NCBI GenBank assembly: GCA_910589025.1
Contig: CAJURM010000020.1
Location: 1 to 49,495 of the forward strand
DNA: 49,495 nt
Source: an uncultured Odoribacter sp.
Lineage (GTDB): Bacteria > Bacteroidota > Bacteroidia > Bacteroidales > Marinifilaceae
Direction of reading: 5' to 3'
The position numbers and the translations under genes were made by a program. The notes below the pieces were generated by a model, which ran no database searches, was not told the origin of the DNA, and saw only the letters and a list, made by a program, of their open reading frames with translations. This document shows, one piece after another, positions 48,651 to 49,495 of the stretch (within the stretch, counting starts at the first letter, position 1; each line of letters opens with the position of its first letter).

Positions 48651-49217
48651 TCACTTCGATTCTGCCGATTTAGCAGCTCTTGTCATTTTAACCTGAGCAA
48701 CAACAACTTCTTTTGCGTTGACTACCTCAAAGTTTTCAAATGAAAGTTCTTTCACCTTCACTGACTTTCCTAATCCCAGCGTCGTAACATCCACCACAAT
48801 CTCTCCCGGTAAATTGGCAGGAACAGCTTTTACTTTCAATTTACGGGTCACCAACACCAATTTACCACCGGCCTGTACACCCTCTGCAAATCCCTGTAAT
48901 TTCACAGGAACTTCCATAACAACTGGTTTATCCTCAAAAATCTGATAAAAGTCGATATGCAAAACGCGATCCGATACCGGATGAAATTGAATCTCTCTCA
49001 TAACAGCATTGTACGTTTTACCGTTAAGATCGATTTTCACCACATACACCACCGGTGTATACAACAATTTCATCAAATCTTTTTCTACTACAGAAAAATG
49101 AACATTCCCTTCTCCACCATATAATACACAAGGTACTTTCTTCTCCGTACGCAAAGATTTAGAAGCTTTTTTACCTAAATTGTTTCTTACTTCTCCCTTT
49201 AATTCAAATATTTGCAT
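48651..49217 (-). CDS. rplY: 50S ribosomal protein L25/general stress protein Ctc
   Basis: This 188-residue protein binds 5S rRNA. The N-terminal L25 domain (MQIFELKGEVRNNLGKKAS through VMREIQFHPVSDRVLHIDFY) is followed by the C-terminal TL5/Ctc beta domain (VEVPVKLQGFAEGVQAGGKL-like). The start is ATG 49217; the frame open to 49289 adds residues foreign to the family. It heads the operon with pth, hslR, DUF4924 and the DUF4097-like gene, the usual rplY-pth pairing of many bacteria. Confidence 0.95.
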   Translation of the reverse strand: MQIFELKGEVRNNLGKKASKSLRTEKKVPCVLYGGEGNVHFSVVEKDLMKLLYTPVVYVVKIDLNGKTYNAVMREIQFHPVSDRVLHIDFYQIFEDKPVVMEVPVKLQGFAEGVQAGGKLVLVTRKLKVKAVPANLPGEIVVDVTTLGLGKSVKVKELSFENFEVVNAKEVVVAQVKMTRAAKSAESK

Positions 49218-49325
49218 AATACATCTTATTAGCGTGCTACTCAAAAACGAACCGCAACTCCGGGGGTATAAGCCAAGCCGTTTTCCCATTGCACAATTTC
49301 AATATTCCCCGTAAAAATCAGACCA

Positions 49326-49333
49326 CAAAGGTA
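49326..49333 (-). promoter_or_regulatory. Candidate -7 promoter element for rplY operon
   Basis: TACCTTTG on the minus strand (TAnnTTTG), implying a leader of about 100 bases before rplY. The -33 region is not consensus. Confidence 0.42.
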
Positions 49334-49353
49334 TAAAATCAATTTTAATCTAA

Positions 49354-49389
49354 AAAAAATTATAGCGGATTTCTCCGCTATAATTTTTT
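49354..49389 (-). terminator. Intrinsic terminator after the right-edge gene
   Basis: Perfect 16-bp arms (49354-49369 and 49374-49389, core attatagcgga/tccgctataat) around 4 bases, with A and T runs on both sides. On the minus strand it directly follows the stop codon of the right-edge gene. Confidence 0.88.
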
Positions 49390-49495
49390 CATCTGTCCCA
49401 TCGTATCTCTGAATACTTACCACGGTTACGATCCACTATTTTCCAGTCCGTCAACTTGTTCGTACCACTCCAAGGCCAATCAACACAACCATCCA
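49389..49495 (-). CDS. 3' end of an unidentified gene (partial)
   Basis: Reading the minus strand in from the right edge gives about 34 codons, containing CVDWPWSGTNKLTDWKIVD and ending SEIRWDR before TGA (49391-49389). The strong terminator right after the stop supports a real gene. I do not recognise the family from this fragment. Confidence 0.5.
   Translation of the reverse strand, partial: DGCVDWPWSGTNKLTDWKIVDRNRGKYSEIRWDR

Noticed and set aside
1..49495. CRISPR array, rRNA operon, or complete insertion sequence
   Set aside because: No regularly spaced direct repeats, no rRNA-like sequence and no transposase frame with terminal inverted repeats were seen.

Overview
The window is a chromosomal segment of a member of the Bacteroidota, most likely order Bacteroidales. 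The evidence is an adjacent SusC/SusD pair, a short primary sigma factor without region 1.1, several Bacteroidales-restricted families (DUF4922, DUF4924, DUF2723), almost no Shine-Dalgarno sequences before genes, and repeated promoters of the Bacteroides type (TTTG, 19-20 nt, TAnnTTTG). I cannot fix the genus; Odoribacter or Butyricimonas relatives are a guess. Most of the window is ordinary core genome.

Layout. 1-4973: end of an unknown gene, then a SusC/SusD nutrient-uptake pair with no enzyme beside it. 5138-10347: DNA alkylation repair (MGMT, AlkD-like), a DUF418 membrane protein, a sirtuin, RlmD and Dps. 10501-15979: pckA, clpP-clpX, an SRPBCC protein, pyrE and a Nudix hydrolase. 15948-24688: a peptidoglycan-sugar salvage cluster, with a divergent BadF-type sugar kinase and a co-directional run of glycosyltransferase, DUF4922 (GalT/HIT-like), SpoIID-like protein, AmpG-like permease, Na+/solute symporter and NamZ-type exo-N-acetylmuramidase. 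24762-26601: two tRNA-Leu and one tRNA-Gln around a lone tyrosine recombinase. 26773-32009: DUF2723 membrane protein, prfB (with its programmed +1 frameshift) and a heptose kinase. 32063-34294: a lipoprotein and PdxS/PdxT. 34434-38035: galactose operon (galM, transporter, galK). 38277-40395: sigma factor, rpmH and a HEAT-like gene split by an A7 run. 40411-45026: a helix-hairpin-helix/outer-membrane protein, purE, hpt and obgE. 45027-46004: two decayed DUF6266-like fragments. 46029-49217: rplY-pth-hslR-DUF4924-DUF4097-like run. The right edge holds the end of another gene.

How the parts fit. In the salvage cluster a periplasmic NamZ would release MurNAc from glycan ends, the symporter and the AmpG-like permease would import muro-sugars, and the kinase would phosphorylate them. 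No MurQ etherase is present in the window, and the cluster instead carries a putative sugar-nucleotide enzyme (DUF4922) and a glycosyltransferase. This is the best candidate here for an under-described system. Other points worth a look are the A7 slip site joining two halves of a HEAT-like protein, the ComEA-like HhH domain on an outer-membrane-type protein, the lone recombinase with nearby palindromes, and the DUF6266-like debris.
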